DNA of 64,000 nt, from contig NZ_JAJNOC010000001.1 in NCBI RefSeq assembly GCF_021044825.1, positions 124,001 to 188,000 on the forward strand. Reading direction: 5' to 3'. Both the position numbers and the translations under genes were made by a program. Below, one piece after another: positions 36,178 to 46,224 of the stretch. This DNA comes from Massilia phyllostachyos (GTDB lineage: Bacteria > Pseudomonadota > Gammaproteobacteria > Burkholderiales > Burkholderiaceae_D). Every line of letters begins with the position of its first letter. Positions within the stretch are counted from its first letter, which is position 1. The notes under the pieces were generated by a model that was not told the origin of the DNA, did not search any database, and saw only the letters and a program-made list of their open reading frames with translations.

Positions 36178-37526
36178 GCGCGTATTCCCATCAGTTGTTC
36201 GACCTCGGCCACGCGTTTCGGCGCGTCGCCGGACAGGATGCGGCAGCCGTCGTCGACGACGATCACGTCGTCCTCGATCCGGATGCCGATGCCCCAGTAT
36301 TCCTCCGGCACTCCTTCGGCTGGGCGCACGTAGATGCCCGGCTCCACCGTCAGCGCCATCCCCGCCAGCAGCGGGCGCGAAGGCCGGTCCGGCAGCGTCA
36401 GGTCGCGGTAGGGCCCGACGTCGTGCACGTCCATGCCGAGCCAGTGGCCGGTGCCGTGCATGTAGAAAGGCAGGTGGGCCTTGTCCGCAATCGCATCCTC
36501 GACCGAGCCATACCGGGCCTTGTCGATCAGCCCCAGGTCCAGCATGCCGGCGGTGAGCACCCGGACGGCGGCGGTGTGCACGTCGCTGTAGGGCCGGCCG
36601 GGCACGATGGCGGCGAAGGCCGCTTCCTGCGCCGCCAGCACCAGCTCGTACAAGGCCCGCTGCGGCGCGCTGAAGCGGCCGTTCACCGGCCAGGTGCGGG
36701 TGATGTCGGAGGCGTAGCCGTCGAATTCGCAGCCGGCGTCGACCAGCACCAGTTCACCTTCCAGGCAGCGGCGGTTGTTGGCGTTGTAGTGCAGGACGCA
36801 GGCGTTCGCGCCCGAGGCCACGATCGGCGTATAGGCCGGGAACTGGGCGCCGTGGCGGCGGAATTCGTGCAGCAGCTCGGCCTCGATCTCGTACTCGAAC
36901 ACGCCGGGACGGGTGAAACGCATGGCGCGCGCATGGGCGCCGGCGGCGATGGCGGCGGCGCGCGCCATCAGGGCCTGTTCGCCCGCATCCTTCAGCAGGC
37001 GCATCTCGTCGAGGATGGCGGGCAGGTGATGGGTGGTTGAAGGGGCTGCAATACCAGTGCGGCCCTTTGCACGCACGGCCTTGAGCCAGCCGCCGACCTG
37101 CGCATCGAGCGCGGCGCTGTGGCCGAGCGCGTACCAGATCGCCGGCGCATCGGCCAGCACGGTCGCCATCTGCGCATCGAGCTCGCCGACCGGATACGCC
37201 TCGTCGAAACCGAATGCGACACGCGCCGCTTCGGGTCCATGGCGGAATCCGTCCCAGATCTCGCGCTCGACGTTCTTCTCGCGGCAGAACAGGATCGACC
37301 GCGCAGGCGCATCCCCGCGCGCCGCGACCAGCACCAGCACGCTCTCCGGCTCCGCGAAGCCAGTCAGGTAGTAGAAAGAGCTGTCGTGCCGGTAGGGATA
37401 CTCGCTGTCGCCGTTGCGCAGCACCTCCAGCGCGGTGGCCAGCACCGCGACCGCGCCCGGCTCCATGCGCGCCGCCAGCCGGGCGCGCCGTTCGATGAAG
37501 GAGGAGACGTCGACGGAACCCGTCAT
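36174..37526 (-). CDS. pepP: Xaa-Pro aminopeptidase
   Basis: The 450-residue M24B metallopeptidase removes N-terminal residues before proline. It has an N-terminal creatinase-like domain (FYYLTGFAEPESVLVLV) and a pita-bread C-terminal domain with the dimetal ligands: LVDAGCEFDGYASDITRTW (two Asp), HGTGHWLGMDVHDVG (His), TVEPGIY (Glu) and GIRIEDD (Glu). The ATG at 37526 overlaps the end of murU; further upstream the frame is Arg/Pro-rich and unsupported. It is the third gene of amgK-murU-pepP-ubi. Confidence 0.95.
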   Translation of the reverse strand: MTGSVDVSSFIERRARLAARMEPGAVAVLATALEVLRNGDSEYPYRHDSSFYYLTGFAEPESVLVLVAARGDAPARSILFCREKNVEREIWDGFRHGPEAARVAFGFDEAYPVGELDAQMATVLADAPAIWYALGHSAALDAQVGGWLKAVRAKGRTGIAAPSTTHHLPAILDEMRLLKDAGEQALMARAAAIAAGAHARAMRFTRPGVFEYEIEAELLHEFRRHGAQFPAYTPIVASGANACVLHYNANNRRCLEGELVLVDAGCEFDGYASDITRTWPVNGRFSAPQRALYELVLAAQEAAFAAIVPGRPYSDVHTAAVRVLTAGMLDLGLIDKARYGSVEDAIADKAHLPFYMHGTGHWLGMDVHDVGPYRDLTLPDRPSRPLLAGMALTVEPGIYVRPAEGVPEEYWGIGIRIEDDVIVVDDGCRILSGDAPKRVAEVEQLMGIRA

Positions 37527-38245
37527 GAACCGGTCCTGGCCGCCCCCAGCGGCGCATTCAGTTCTTCCAGCTGGCCGGCGGTGCCGACGTTGACCCACTG
37601 GCCGTGATACAGCTCGCCGCCGACGCGGCCCTGCTCGATGAACTTGCGCATCAGGGGGCCGAACTTGACGAAGTCGCCGGCCTGGATCCCGTCGAACATC
37701 TCGGGCCGATAGACGCCGATGCCGGCGAAGTTCCACTTCTGCGGACCCTCATTGCGCAGCGTGTACATGTCGAGCACGAAGTCCCCTTCCGGGTTGTGCC
37801 ACGGGTTCGGCGTCAGCCACAGCCAGGCGATGTCGCGCTTGTCCGGCGGGTAGGGGACGCCCACCATGTCCTTGTCCTTCAACACGTCGATCGCTTGCGA
37901 GAAGTCGAAGTAGGGCGCATAGATGTCGCCCGACACCGCCAGGAACGGTTCGTCGCCCAGCAGGTGCAGCGCATTGGCGATCCCGCCGGCGGTCTCCAGC
38001 GGCGTCGGCTCGTGCGAGTAGACGATGCGCGCGCCGTACTTGCTGCCGTCGCCCAGCTCGTCCTCGATCATGTGACCGAGGTGGGAGTGGTTGATGACGA
38101 TATCAAGGATCCCCGCGCGCACCAGGTTCAGCACGTGCCAGGTGATCATCGGCCGTCCGCGCACCTTGAGCAGGGGCTTGGGGCAGGCGTCGGTGAGGGG
38201 GCGCATGCGCTCGCCGCGGCCGGCGGCGAAAATCATCGCTTTCAT
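37523..38245 (-). CDS. murU: N-acetylmuramate-1-phosphate uridylyltransferase
   Basis: The 240-residue nucleotidyltransferase has the signature MKAMIFAAGRGERMRPLTD, CPKPLLKVRGRPM, the metal-binding VSGDIY, and FAGIGVYRPEMF. With AmgK it forms the cell-wall recycling shortcut from MurNAc to UDP-MurNAc known from Pseudomonas. It starts 13 bases after the amgK stop and its end overlaps pepP. Confidence 0.93.
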   Translation of the reverse strand: MKAMIFAAGRGERMRPLTDACPKPLLKVRGRPMITWHVLNLVRAGILDIVINHSHLGHMIEDELGDGSKYGARIVYSHEPTPLETAGGIANALHLLGDEPFLAVSGDIYAPYFDFSQAIDVLKDKDMVGVPYPPDKRDIAWLWLTPNPWHNPEGDFVLDMYTLRNEGPQKWNFAGIGVYRPEMFDGIQAGDFVKFGPLMRKFIEQGRVGGELYHGQWVNVGTAGQLEELNAPLGAARTGS

Positions 38246-38258
38246 GATGAACCCGTCT

Positions 38259-39317
38259 TCAGAAGGTATAGCCGACCGACGGCGCGCGGTCTTCGAGCGC
38301 GTCGAGCAGGCGCAGCAAGGGCTTCAGTTCGCTGTAGCGGTTGGCCGTCTTGCGCACGTAGTCCATCACGGTCGGCAGGTCGCCCAGGTAGTTGGGCTTG
38401 CCGTCGCGGTAGTTCAGGCGGCAGAAGATGCCGAGGATTTTCAGGTGGCGCTGCAGGGCCATGAATTCGAAGTCGCGATAAAACGCGTCGATGTCCGGAT
38501 TGACCGGCAGGCCGACCGACTTCGCGCTCTGCCAGTAGCGCACCACCCAGTCCAGCACGATCTCTTCGTCCCACTGGACGTAGGCGTCGCGCAGCAGCGA
38601 CGCCAGGTCGTAGGTGACCGGGCCGTAGACGGCGTCCTGGAAGTCCAGCACGCCCGGGTTGCCCTGCTCGAGCCACATCAGGTTACGCGAGTGGAAATCG
38701 CGGTGCATGTAGACCTGCTGCTGCGCCAGCACGTTGGCGCAGATCGCCTCGAAGACTTTATCCAGCGTGGCCTGCTGCTTCTCGTCGAGCGTCACGCCGA
38801 GGTGCTTGCCGATGTACCACTCCGGGAAGATGCCCAGTTCGCGCATCACGAAGGCGCGGTCGAATTCCGGCAGCACGCCGGGCTGGCTGGCCATCTGGAA
38901 CTTCAGCAGCGCGTCGACCGCGTCGGAGTACATGAAGGGCGCGTTGTCCGAATCCAGTCGCTGCAGGTAGGTCGTCACGCCGAGGTCGGACAGCAGCAGG
39001 AAGCCGCTCTCGACCTGTTGCGCCACGATGGCCGGCACTGTCACGCCGGCCTCCAGCAACAGGCCCTGGACGTGGATATAGGCCGGCACGTTCTCGCGCT
39101 CGGGCGGGGCGTCCATCGCCACCAGGGTGGCGCCGAGCTTCTCGCGCATGGCGGGTGCCACGTCGTAGCGGAAATAGCGGCGGAAGCTGGCGTCCGCCGA
39201 CGCCGGGCGGCCGCTCCCGATGTCCACCAGGCCGGTCGTCGCCAGCCATTCGGTCAGCTGCTGCAGGCGCGTATCCTGGCCGGCGGAAGTGGGGGTATTT
39301 TGATACAAAGAAGACAT
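38259..39317 (-). CDS. amgK: N-acetylmuramate/N-acetylglucosamine anomeric kinase
   Basis: The 352-residue aminoglycoside-phosphotransferase-fold kinase phosphorylates MurNAc at C1. It has the nucleotide-binding region SADASFRRYFR, the catalytic loop MHRDFHSRNLMW and the metal-binding LDFQDAVYGP. It is first in the operon with murU and divergent from lptD, the same arrangement as in Pseudomonas. The ATG at 39317 (MSSLYQNTP) is preferred; an in-frame ATG at 39374 would overlap the promoter. Confidence 0.92.
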   Translation of the reverse strand: MSSLYQNTPTSAGQDTRLQQLTEWLATTGLVDIGSGRPASADASFRRYFRYDVAPAMREKLGATLVAMDAPPERENVPAYIHVQGLLLEAGVTVPAIVAQQVESGFLLLSDLGVTTYLQRLDSDNAPFMYSDAVDALLKFQMASQPGVLPEFDRAFVMRELGIFPEWYIGKHLGVTLDEKQQATLDKVFEAICANVLAQQQVYMHRDFHSRNLMWLEQGNPGVLDFQDAVYGPVTYDLASLLRDAYVQWDEEIVLDWVVRYWQSAKSVGLPVNPDIDAFYRDFEFMALQRHLKILGIFCRLNYRDGKPNYLGDLPTVMDYVRKTANRYSELKPLLRLLDALEDRAPSVGYTF

Positions 39318-39350
39318 GAAAGCAGCCTGGTGAATCGGGTTGGTTGAGCT

Positions 39351-39371
39351 AATCCCATATAATAAGGGATT
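39351..39371. promoter_or_regulatory. Promoter-like palindrome between amgK and lptD
   Basis: AATCCC (39351-39356) and GGGATT (39366-39371) flank TATAAT (39358-39363). The -10 reads towards lptD. A regulator binding the palindrome would cover the promoter; no -35 of consensus quality is seen. Confidence 0.4.
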
Positions 39372-39413
39372 CATCCTAAAAATACCGCCCTTTATGGCGC
39401 ACGCAGAGTCTCC

Positions 39414-41690
39414 ATGAGCTGGACTACAGCCCACCCAATTCCTTCTCGCCAGGTGTTCAAGCCGACCGCGCTGGCCACTGCCGTCGCCATCGTCGTCGCG
39501 GCCGCATCGAACCCCGCCTGCGCGCAGAGCGTCGCTCCCGCGCCACATCCGAACGAGCAGGACCTGCCGATCACCATCCAGGCCGAGGACATCAGCGGCC
39601 GTCCGGACCGCCAGCTGAACCTGGAGCGCAATGTCGAACTGACACGCGGCCAGACCCGCCTGACGGCCGACAGCGCCTGCTACTTCCGCGTCGAAGACCA
39701 GGTCACGGCCACCGGCAACGTCAACATGTGGCGCTTCGGCGACCGCTACAAGGGCGACGAGCTGCAGCTGAACATGGAGACCGGCAAGGGCTACGTGCTG
39801 CGTCCGGAGTACCGCCTGCAGATGAACAACGCCCAGGGCAACGCCTCGCGCATCGACTTCCTCGGCGAAGACGTGGCGCTGGTGCGCGAGGGCACCTACA
39901 GCACCTGCGAAGGCCCGGACCCGGACTGGTACCTGAAATCGAGCACCCTGCGCCTGGACAGCGGGCGCGACGTCGGCCTGGCCGGCAAGACCGTCATCTA
40001 CTTCAAGGACGTGCCGATCCTCGGCACCCCGGCGCTGTCGTTCTCGCTGTCGGGCGCGCGCCGTTCCGGCTGGCTGGCGCCGACCTTCGGCTTCGGCGCC
40101 AAGGGCAAGGCCGAGGTGATGGTGCCGTATTACTTCAACATCGCGCCGAACCGCGACCTGACGCTGTATCCGCGCATGATGTTCGACCGCGGCCTGCAGC
40201 TCGGCGCCACCGGGCGCTACCTGGGCATGACCGACCGCGGCTACTACCAGGGCGAGACCCACGTCGAGGGCCTGCGCCACGACCGCGAGACCGGCGAGGA
40301 CCGCTGGCGGGTCGACTCGATCCACACCCAGGGCCTGGGGCCGGGCTGGTCGTTCGGCTGGAACCTGCACGGGGCGTCGGACGACGAATACCCGTCCGAC
40401 TTCTCGCGCACGGTGGCGGTGTCGGCCGAGCGCCAGCTGCTGCGCGAGGTGCGCACCGACTACAGCGGCCAGTACTGGAACCTGACGGCGCGCGCCCAGA
40501 ACTACCAGGTGCTGCAGGACCCGGCGGCGACGCCGACCAACGGCCTGTTCGTGCCGCGGCCCTACGACCGCCTCCCGCAGATCAACTTCCACGCCGGCCG
40601 CTACGACGTCGCCGGCGGCTTCGACTGGGCGCTCGACGCCGAGGCGGTGCGCTTCTGGCACCCGGACTTCGTGCGCGGCAACCGCGCCGTCGCCGTGGCC
40701 CAGCTCAGCTACCCGATCGTGCGGCCGGGCTGGTTCATCACCCCCAAGGTGATCGGCCACTACAGCAAGTACGACCTCGACCAGCACAACTACACCGGCG
40801 AGCGCAAGCTCTCGCGCAGCCTGCACACGGCTTCGCTCGACGCCGGCCTGGTGTTCGAGCGCGACACCACCCTGTTCGGCAAGGCCGTGACCCAGACCCT
40901 GGAGCCGCGCCTGTTCTACGTGAAGACGCCGTACAAGGACCAGAGCGCGTTCCCGATCTTCGACACCGGCCGCACCGGCTTCAACTACGCCCAGCTGTTC
41001 TCGGAAAACCGCTACGTCGGCCCGGACCGGGTGTCGGACGCCAACCAGCTGACCGCGGCCGTGGTCTCGCGCTTCATCCAGCAGGACGGCGCCGAGCGCC
41101 TGCGCATGGCCTTCGGCCAGCGCATCTACCTGGACGAGCCGCGCGTGCGCCTTCCGGGCGAACCGGTGCACCAGAGCCGTTCCGACGTGCTGGTGGCGGC
41201 GTCGGGACGCATTTCCGAGACCTGGACCTTCGATAGCGGCGTACAATACGATGCGACCGGCAGCAATCTGTACAGCTCGAACCTGAGCATGCAGTGGCAG
41301 CCGGCCCGGATGAAGGTGCTGAACGCCGAGTACCGTTATCAGCGCGACAGCTTCCGCAACGTCGACCTGTCCGGCCAGTGGCCGCTGTCGAAGCGCTGGT
41401 ACGGCGTGGGCCGCGTGAGCTATGCGCTGCGCTCGTACACGGTGGGCAATGCGACGCCGGGCAAGGGCAAGATCCTCGAGAGCCTGCTGGGGCTCGAGTA
41501 CAAGGCCGATTGCTGGGTGTTCCGTTTCGGCGCCCAGCGCTTCGTGACCGCCGCCCAGACCACGTCGACGCCGATCTTCTTCCAGCTCGAGCTCAACGGC
41601 CTGTCGAGCCTGAGCCTGGGCAGCAACCCGCTCGAAGCGTTCACCAAGAGCGTGCCGGGCTATACGCATTTGAATACGGGCCGGCTTTAA
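39414..41690 (+). CDS. lptD: LPS-assembly protein LptD
   Basis: The 758-residue outer-membrane protein, with LptE, inserts LPS into the outer leaflet. It has a signal peptide (ALATAVAIVVAAASNPACAQ), an N-terminal OstA/jellyroll domain (PITIQAEDISGRPDRQLNLE, LTADSACYFRVEDQVTATG), and a 26-strand-type C-terminal barrel beginning about residue 215 (GWLAPTFGFGAKGKAEVMVP). Cysteines in DSAC, STCEG and ADCW are available for the inter-domain disulfides. lptE lies separately at 54284. The order lptD-surA-pdxA-rsmA matches enterobacteria. Confidence 0.97.
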   Translation: MSWTTAHPIPSRQVFKPTALATAVAIVVAAASNPACAQSVAPAPHPNEQDLPITIQAEDISGRPDRQLNLERNVELTRGQTRLTADSACYFRVEDQVTATGNVNMWRFGDRYKGDELQLNMETGKGYVLRPEYRLQMNNAQGNASRIDFLGEDVALVREGTYSTCEGPDPDWYLKSSTLRLDSGRDVGLAGKTVIYFKDVPILGTPALSFSLSGARRSGWLAPTFGFGAKGKAEVMVPYYFNIAPNRDLTLYPRMMFDRGLQLGATGRYLGMTDRGYYQGETHVEGLRHDRETGEDRWRVDSIHTQGLGPGWSFGWNLHGASDDEYPSDFSRTVAVSAERQLLREVRTDYSGQYWNLTARAQNYQVLQDPAATPTNGLFVPRPYDRLPQINFHAGRYDVAGGFDWALDAEAVRFWHPDFVRGNRAVAVAQLSYPIVRPGWFITPKVIGHYSKYDLDQHNYTGERKLSRSLHTASLDAGLVFERDTTLFGKAVTQTLEPRLFYVKTPYKDQSAFPIFDTGRTGFNYAQLFSENRYVGPDRVSDANQLTAAVVSRFIQQDGAERLRMAFGQRIYLDEPRVRLPGEPVHQSRSDVLVAASGRISETWTFDSGVQYDATGSNLYSSNLSMQWQPARMKVLNAEYRYQRDSFRNVDLSGQWPLSKRWYGVGRVSYALRSYTVGNATPGKGKILESLLGLEYKADCWVFRFGAQRFVTAAQTTSTPIFFQLELNGLSSLSLGSNPLEAFTKSVPGYTHLNTGRL

Positions 41691-41823
41691 GCCCGGCTTA
41701 TCCAAATTACAATTAGTTAAGTAAAACTGTTGCGAGCCGGTCCTGGCGGGCCGGCCGCTTTTAAGCGAAACTTAACGGCATGTCCGTAAACTGATCCGGT
41801 TATACCGAAATCTTTCACCTGAA

Positions 41824-43212
41824 ATGAGTGCTTTCCAGATGATGCGTTCCACCCGTTTGCACCAAATTACGCTGGCAGCGGCGCTGCTGTGCGCGTTCAC
41901 CGCCGGCCACGCCACCGCCCAGGAAGCGGCCAAGCCGGGCAGCGGCTTCCTGCCGCCGGCCTCGAGCAACGCCAAGGTGATCGATTCGATCCACGTGGTC
42001 GTCAACGATGAAGTGATCACCAAGAACGAGGTGCGCAACCGCCTCGGCCAGACGGTCCAGAACCTGAAGGCGCGCAATGTGCAGATGCCGGACCAGTCGG
42101 TGCTGGAGCGCCAGGTGGTCGAGTCGATGATCGTCGAGCGCGCCCAGATCCAGCTGGCCAAGGAGATGGGCGTGCGCGTGAGCGACCGCCAGCTCGACGC
42201 CACCATCGGCCGCATCGCCGAGAACCAGAAGATGTCGGTGCAGGACATGCGCAACCAGATGGAAAAAGAGGGCATGACCTTCGCCCAGTTCCGCGAAGAC
42301 ATCCGCAACGAGATCATGCTGAGCCAGCTGCGCGAGCACGAGGTCGACGCCAAGGTGCAGGTCTCGGAAGCCGAGATCGACACCTACCTGGTGGCCTCCA
42401 AGGCCGCCGCCGCCGACAAGGTCGAGATGAACCTGGCCCAGATCCTGGTCGCGGTGCCGGAAAACGCCTCGCCCGAGCAGATCGCCGCGCGCCGCGCGCG
42501 CGCCGAGGAAGTGGCGCGCCAGCTGCGCACCGGCGCCGACTTCGCCAAGATGGCCGCCACCTATTCCGACGCCGCCGACGCCCTGAAGGGCGGCGAGATC
42601 GGCTGGCGCGACCCCGACCGCCTGCCGGAAGTCTTCTCGACCCAGCTGCGCAAACTCAGCGCCGGCCAGGTGACGCCGATCATCAAGACCAACGTCGGCT
42701 TCCACATCCTGCGGATGGCGGACAAGCGCAACCTGGCCGCGGCCGGCGAGGCGGGCGCGGAAGTGGTGCAGCAGACCCACGCCGGCCACATCCTCATGAA
42801 GCCGACCCCGACCATGGACGTGGCCGCGGTCAAGCGCAAGCTCCTCGAGATCAAGGAAAAGATCGCCAACAATGCCGGCACCTTCGAAGACCTGGCGCGC
42901 CAGTACAGCCAGGAACCGAACAGCGCGGCCAAGGGCGGCGACCTCGGTTGGCTGGCGCCGGGCGACGCCGGTCCCGAGTTCGACCAGGCCCTGAGCGGCC
43001 TGAAGCCGGGCGAGATTTCGGACGTGATCGAGTCGCCCTTCGGCTACCACCTGATCCGCGTGGTCGAGCGCAAGAGCGAAGACGTGAGCCAGCAGAAGGA
43101 ACGCGCCCAGGCGCGCCAGGTCCTGCGCGAGCGTAAGATCCAGGAAGCGATGGAAGACTGGGTCCGCCAGGTGCGCGACCGCGCCTACGTCGAGTTCCGC
43201 GAAGAGGTCTGA
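41824..43212 (+). CDS. surA: Periplasmic chaperone / peptidyl-prolyl isomerase SurA
   Basis: The 462-residue protein has a signal peptide ([17 protein letters not shown]), an N-terminal chaperone domain ([20 protein letters not shown] to about 200) and two parvulin domains, [15 protein letters not shown]...[16 protein letters not shown] and [11 protein letters not shown]...[16 protein letters not shown]. It guides outer-membrane proteins, LptD among them, to the BAM complex. The start may instead be ATG 41839 or 41842 (MMRSTRLHQ), which gives a more usual signal peptide. pdxA follows after four bases. Confidence 0.96.
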   Translation: MSAFQMMRSTRLHQITLAAALLCAFTAGHATAQEAAKPGSGFLPPASSNAKVIDSIHVVVNDEVITKNEVRNRLGQTVQNLKARNVQMPDQSVLERQVVESMIVERAQIQLAKEMGVRVSDRQLDATIGRIAENQKMSVQDMRNQMEKEGMTFAQFREDIRNEIMLSQLREHEVDAKVQVSEAEIDTYLVASKAAAADKVEMNLAQILVAVPENASPEQIAARRARAEEVARQLRTGADFAKMAATYSDAADALKGGEIGWRDPDRLPEVFSTQLRKLSAGQVTPIIKTNVGFHILRMADKRNLAAAGEAGAEVVQQTHAGHILMKPTPTMDVAAVKRKLLEIKEKIANNAGTFEDLARQYSQEPNSAAKGGDLGWLAPGDAGPEFDQALSGLKPGEISDVIESPFGYHLIRVVERKSEDVSQQKERAQARQVLRERKIQEAMEDWVRQVRDRAYVEFREEV

Positions 43213-43216
43213 ACGG

Positions 43217-44260
43217 ATGACGATGCTGAACGGTAGCCGGCCGGCGCTTGCGATCACGGTCGGCGAACCGGCCGGCATCGGTCCCGAGATCGCGATCCGC
43301 GCGGCCTGGGCGCTGCGCGAGGAAGCCAACTGCGTGCTGGTCGGCGACGCCGCTTTCCTGGCGCTCACCGCCGGCCTGATCGACCCGAGTATCCGCCTGT
43401 CGGCCCTGTCGATCCAGGCATTACGGAACGGCGGCCTGCCGCATTTCGGCAAGGAGCGCCTGGCCGTGGTCGACGTGCCGCTTGCCGCCCACGTGACGCC
43501 GGGCACGCTCGACGCCGAGAACGGCCGCGCCGTGCTGGCCACGCTGGACCTGGCGATCGAGGGCGCGCAAAACGGCTGGTTCGAAGGCATCGTCACCGCG
43601 CCGCTCCAGAAAAGCACGATCAACGACGCCGGCGTGGCGTTTTCCGGCCACACCGAATACCTGGCCGAGAAGACGGGCACGCCCAAGGTGGTGATGATGC
43701 TGGCGGGGCAGCCCGCCGGCGGTCAACCCTACCTGCGCGTGGCGCTGGCCACTACCCACCTGCCATTGAAGGACGTGCCGGCCGCGCTCACCCGCGACAA
43801 CCTGGCGCAGGTGATCGATATCATCGACGCCGACCTGAAATCCAAATTCGGCATCGCCGCGCCGCGCATCCTGGTCACCGGCCTGAACCCGCACGCGGGC
43901 GAGAACGGCTACCTGGGGCGCGAGGAAATCGAGGTCATCACCCCGGTGCTGGAAGCGGCGAGGGCGCGCGGCATCGACGCGCGCGGGCCGTATCCGGCCG
44001 ACACCCTGTTCCAGCCCAAGTACCTGGAGGACGCCGACTGCGTGCTGGCGATGTACCACGACCAGGGCCTGCCGGTGCTCAAGCACGCGACCTTCGGACG
44101 CGGCATCAACGTCACCCTCGGCCTGCCGTTCGTGCGCACCTCGGTCGACCACGGCACGGCGCTCGATCTCGCCGCGCAGGGCCTCGGACTGGCCGACTGC
44201 GGCAGCATGGTCGAGGCGATCCGCGCCGCCATGCAGATGGCGCGAGCCCGCCGCGCCTGA
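43217..44260 (+). CDS. pdxA: 4-hydroxythreonine-4-phosphate dehydrogenase
   Basis: The 347-residue enzyme of vitamin B6 synthesis oxidises and decarboxylates 4-phosphohydroxy-threonine. Signature blocks are [26 protein letters not shown] (metal His), [15 protein letters not shown] and [12 protein letters not shown] (metal His). It is cotranscribed with surA. An alternative start at 43223 would remove two residues. Confidence 0.96.
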   Translation: MTMLNGSRPALAITVGEPAGIGPEIAIRAAWALREEANCVLVGDAAFLALTAGLIDPSIRLSALSIQALRNGGLPHFGKERLAVVDVPLAAHVTPGTLDAENGRAVLATLDLAIEGAQNGWFEGIVTAPLQKSTINDAGVAFSGHTEYLAEKTGTPKVVMMLAGQPAGGQPYLRVALATTHLPLKDVPAALTRDNLAQVIDIIDADLKSKFGIAAPRILVTGLNPHAGENGYLGREEIEVITPVLEAARARGIDARGPYPADTLFQPKYLEDADCVLAMYHDQGLPVLKHATFGRGINVTLGLPFVRTSVDHGTALDLAAQGLGLADCGSMVEAIRAAMQMARARRA

Positions 44261-44299
44261 AGCAAGCAACAACAAGAGAATATAGAAAAGAACCCCCGC

Positions 44300-45067
44300 A
44301 TGAAACACGTCGCCCGCAAGCGCTTCGGCCAGAACTTCCTGACCGATAAACTCGTCCTGGACAACATCATCGACGCCATCGCACCGCAGCGCGGCCAGGC
44401 GATGGTCGAGATCGGCCCGGGCCTGGCCGCCATGACGGCGCTGCTCCTGAAAAGCCTCGATCACATGCACGTGGTGGAACTCGACCGCGACCTGGTGGCG
44501 CGCCTGGAAAAGGCCTACCCGCGCGAAAAGCTCACCGTGCACTCGGGCGACGCCCTGAAGTTCGACTTCGGATCGATCCCGGTGCCCGAGGGGCAGAAGC
44601 TGCGCGTGGTCGGCAACCTGCCGTACAACATCTCGAGCCCGCTGCTGTTCCACCTGGCCGAATTCTCGCACCTGGTGGAAGACCAGCACTTCATGCTGCA
44701 GAAGGAAGTCGTGGAGCGCATGGTGGCCGAGCCGGGCACCAAGGCCTACAGCCGCCTGTCGGTGATGCTGCAATGGCGCTACGACATGGACCTGATGTTC
44801 ATCGTGCCGCCCACCGCCTTCGATCCGCCGCCCCAGGTCGATTCGGCCATCGTGCGCATGATCCCGAAGCGCCGGATGCTCGAGGTCGACGGCGCCACGC
44901 TGGAAAAAGTCGTGGCCAAGGCCTTCTCGCAGCGGCGCAAGGTGATCCGCAACTGCGTGGCGGGGATGTTCACCGAGGCGCAGCTGATGGAGGCGGGCAT
45001 CGATCCGGGTGCACGTCCGGAAGCGGTCGGCCTCGAGCAGTACGTCGCGCTCGCGAATCTGCTGTGA
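44300..45067 (+). CDS. rsmA: 16S rRNA dimethyladenosine transferase RsmA
   Basis: The 255-residue SAM enzyme (KsgA) dimethylates two adjacent adenosines in the 3' hairpin of 16S rRNA. Motifs are [27 protein letters not shown] (SAM binding) and the catalytic [15 protein letters not shown]. It ends with [15 protein letters not shown] typical of the C-terminal domain. It follows pdxA by 39 bases. Confidence 0.96.
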   Translation: MKHVARKRFGQNFLTDKLVLDNIIDAIAPQRGQAMVEIGPGLAAMTALLLKSLDHMHVVELDRDLVARLEKAYPREKLTVHSGDALKFDFGSIPVPEGQKLRVVGNLPYNISSPLLFHLAEFSHLVEDQHFMLQKEVVERMVAEPGTKAYSRLSVMLQWRYDMDLMFIVPPTAFDPPPQVDSAIVRMIPKRRMLEVDGATLEKVVAKAFSQRRKVIRNCVAGMFTEAQLMEAGIDPGARPEAVGLEQYVALANLL

Positions 45068-45244
45068 TGTGACGCTGCATTGCGGCGCACAATCGCCGCA
45101 TAGCGCCGCATATCGCGCAATTTCGCCCTTCATTCGGCCAATCCTGCAGTCCGTCGCACCCCGATGGAAGACCGCGGACCCCTTGGCTACAGTGTCTCCA
45201 TCGACAGCCGGAAACGCCCGGCACATTCACCGAAGGAGCACGAA

Positions 45245-45418
45245 ATGAACGTCCTCAAGCACATGGAAGCCATCTTCCTCGCCACCCTGGTCGTGGTCGG
45301 CCTCACCGGCTACGCCGATGCCGCCACCACCCGCGCAGTCGATGCCTACAAGGCCCAGGTCTCGGTCGGCGCCTCGCAAATCGCGGTGGTGAAGGTCAGC
45401 GCCAGGCGCGCCGACTGA
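45245..45418 (+). CDS. Very small exported protein (57 aa)
   Basis: MNVLKHMEAIFLATLVVVGL begins a signal peptide with a probable cut at YADA, leaving a mature peptide of about 30 residues (ATTRAVDAYKAQ.., QIAVVKVSARRAD). GAAGGAG lies eight bases before the ATG. I recall similar short exported proteins in Massilia-like genomes, without function. A hairpin follows. It could alternatively stay as a single-pass membrane peptide. Confidence 0.6.
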   Translation: MNVLKHMEAIFLATLVVVGLTGYADAATTRAVDAYKAQVSVGASQIAVVKVSARRAD

Positions 45419-45425
45419 ACAGGCG

Positions 45426-45455
45426 AAAAAAAAGCCCGCTGTTGAAGGCGGGCTT
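45426..45455 (-). terminator. Rho-independent terminator of the lipoprotein genes
   Basis: On the minus strand AAGCCCGC/GCGGGCTT (45448-45455 with 45432-45439) is followed by eight T. It ends the lipoprotein pair 45567-46818 and may also act weakly on the small exported protein gene. Confidence 0.8.
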
Positions 45456-45566
45456 GAAATCCAATTCTTTTCTAAGGAGAGTTGGAGGAGACAGGAGCAA
45501 GTATGCTGCGTTACAGCATATTAATCCAATTCTCTTTTCGCATACTTATCATACGTTTTCGATATA

Positions 45567-46208
45567 TCAGCGCGGCACGCAGTTGACGTTGACGTTCGTG
45601 ATCTCGGCGTCGCCCATGGTGCCGGCAGCATTTTGCACGGTGCAGAAGCGGCCGACCGGCTGGGTGATCACGGTGACGCTGTAGGTCACGCCGTAGGCCA
45701 CCTGGACCGGCAGCGAGTACAGGAAGGGCTTGTCGGCCGTGATCGCCTCGAGCGTCGGGCTGTAGGTGCCGGTGTTGCTGCCGTTTGCCAGCACCAGGCC
45801 GGTGGTGTCCTTGGTCAGGCCGGTAATCGTGCCGCCGACCGGTTTCTCGTTGAGGGCGCAGGAAATAATCGCGTTGATCGAGGACAGGCGGCCGGCGGTG
45901 TCGCTCAGGCTGAGCGGCGCTTCACGTGCTGCACCGCAGGTCTGGTGCAGGGGCTGGCTTTTGATGCTGACCGTGTACACGTCGCCATATTCGATCTTGT
46001 TCGGGAACGAGAAGCTGACAGTGTCTCCAGAGGCTGGCGGATTTACCGTCAGATCTTGGCTGCCATTGTTCTGCAGTACCAGGCCGCTGTACTTCAGGCC
46101 GATGACGGTACCCTGCACCGTGAATTTGTCGTCGTCGCCGCCACCGCAGGATGCCAGGGCCAGGGCCAGGACCAGCGCGCCGGCCGGACGAATCAGATAG
46201 GACTTCAT
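45567..46208 (-). CDS. Repeat-containing lipoprotein A
   Basis: The 213-residue protein has a lipobox (ALALASC at residues about 15-21) and two copies of a roughly 90-residue beta-rich repeat. Each has the pattern G-x-V/I-x-GL-x(4)-GLVL-x-N-G-S, a F/Y-x-F or LP turn, YGVTYSVTV-x(2)-QP, then a Cys near CTVQNAAGT and an ending NVNVNC. Cysteine pairs probably cross-link each repeat. I know such repeats from many surface proteins of Burkholderiales, with no established function. Its paralogue lies 16 bases upstream on the same strand. Confidence 0.85.
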   Translation of the reverse strand: MKSYLIRPAGALVLALALASCGGGDDDKFTVQGTVIGLKYSGLVLQNNGSQDLTVNPPASGDTVSFSFPNKIEYGDVYTVSIKSQPLHQTCGAAREAPLSLSDTAGRLSSINAIISCALNEKPVGGTITGLTKDTTGLVLANGSNTGTYSPTLEAITADKPFLYSLPVQVAYGVTYSVTVITQPVGRFCTVQNAAGTMGDAEITNVNVNCVPR

Positions 46209-46224
46209 TGGGTGCTCCAAAGAT

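Noticed and set aside
39318-41705. Upstream extension of amgK on the minus strand across lptD
   Set aside because: The extension is antisense to lptD; amgK homologues start near MSSLYQ at 39317.
45442-45684. Possible 80-codon plus-strand gene after the small exported protein
   Set aside because: It runs through a terminator hairpin and overlaps the end of lipoprotein A antisense; no family features.
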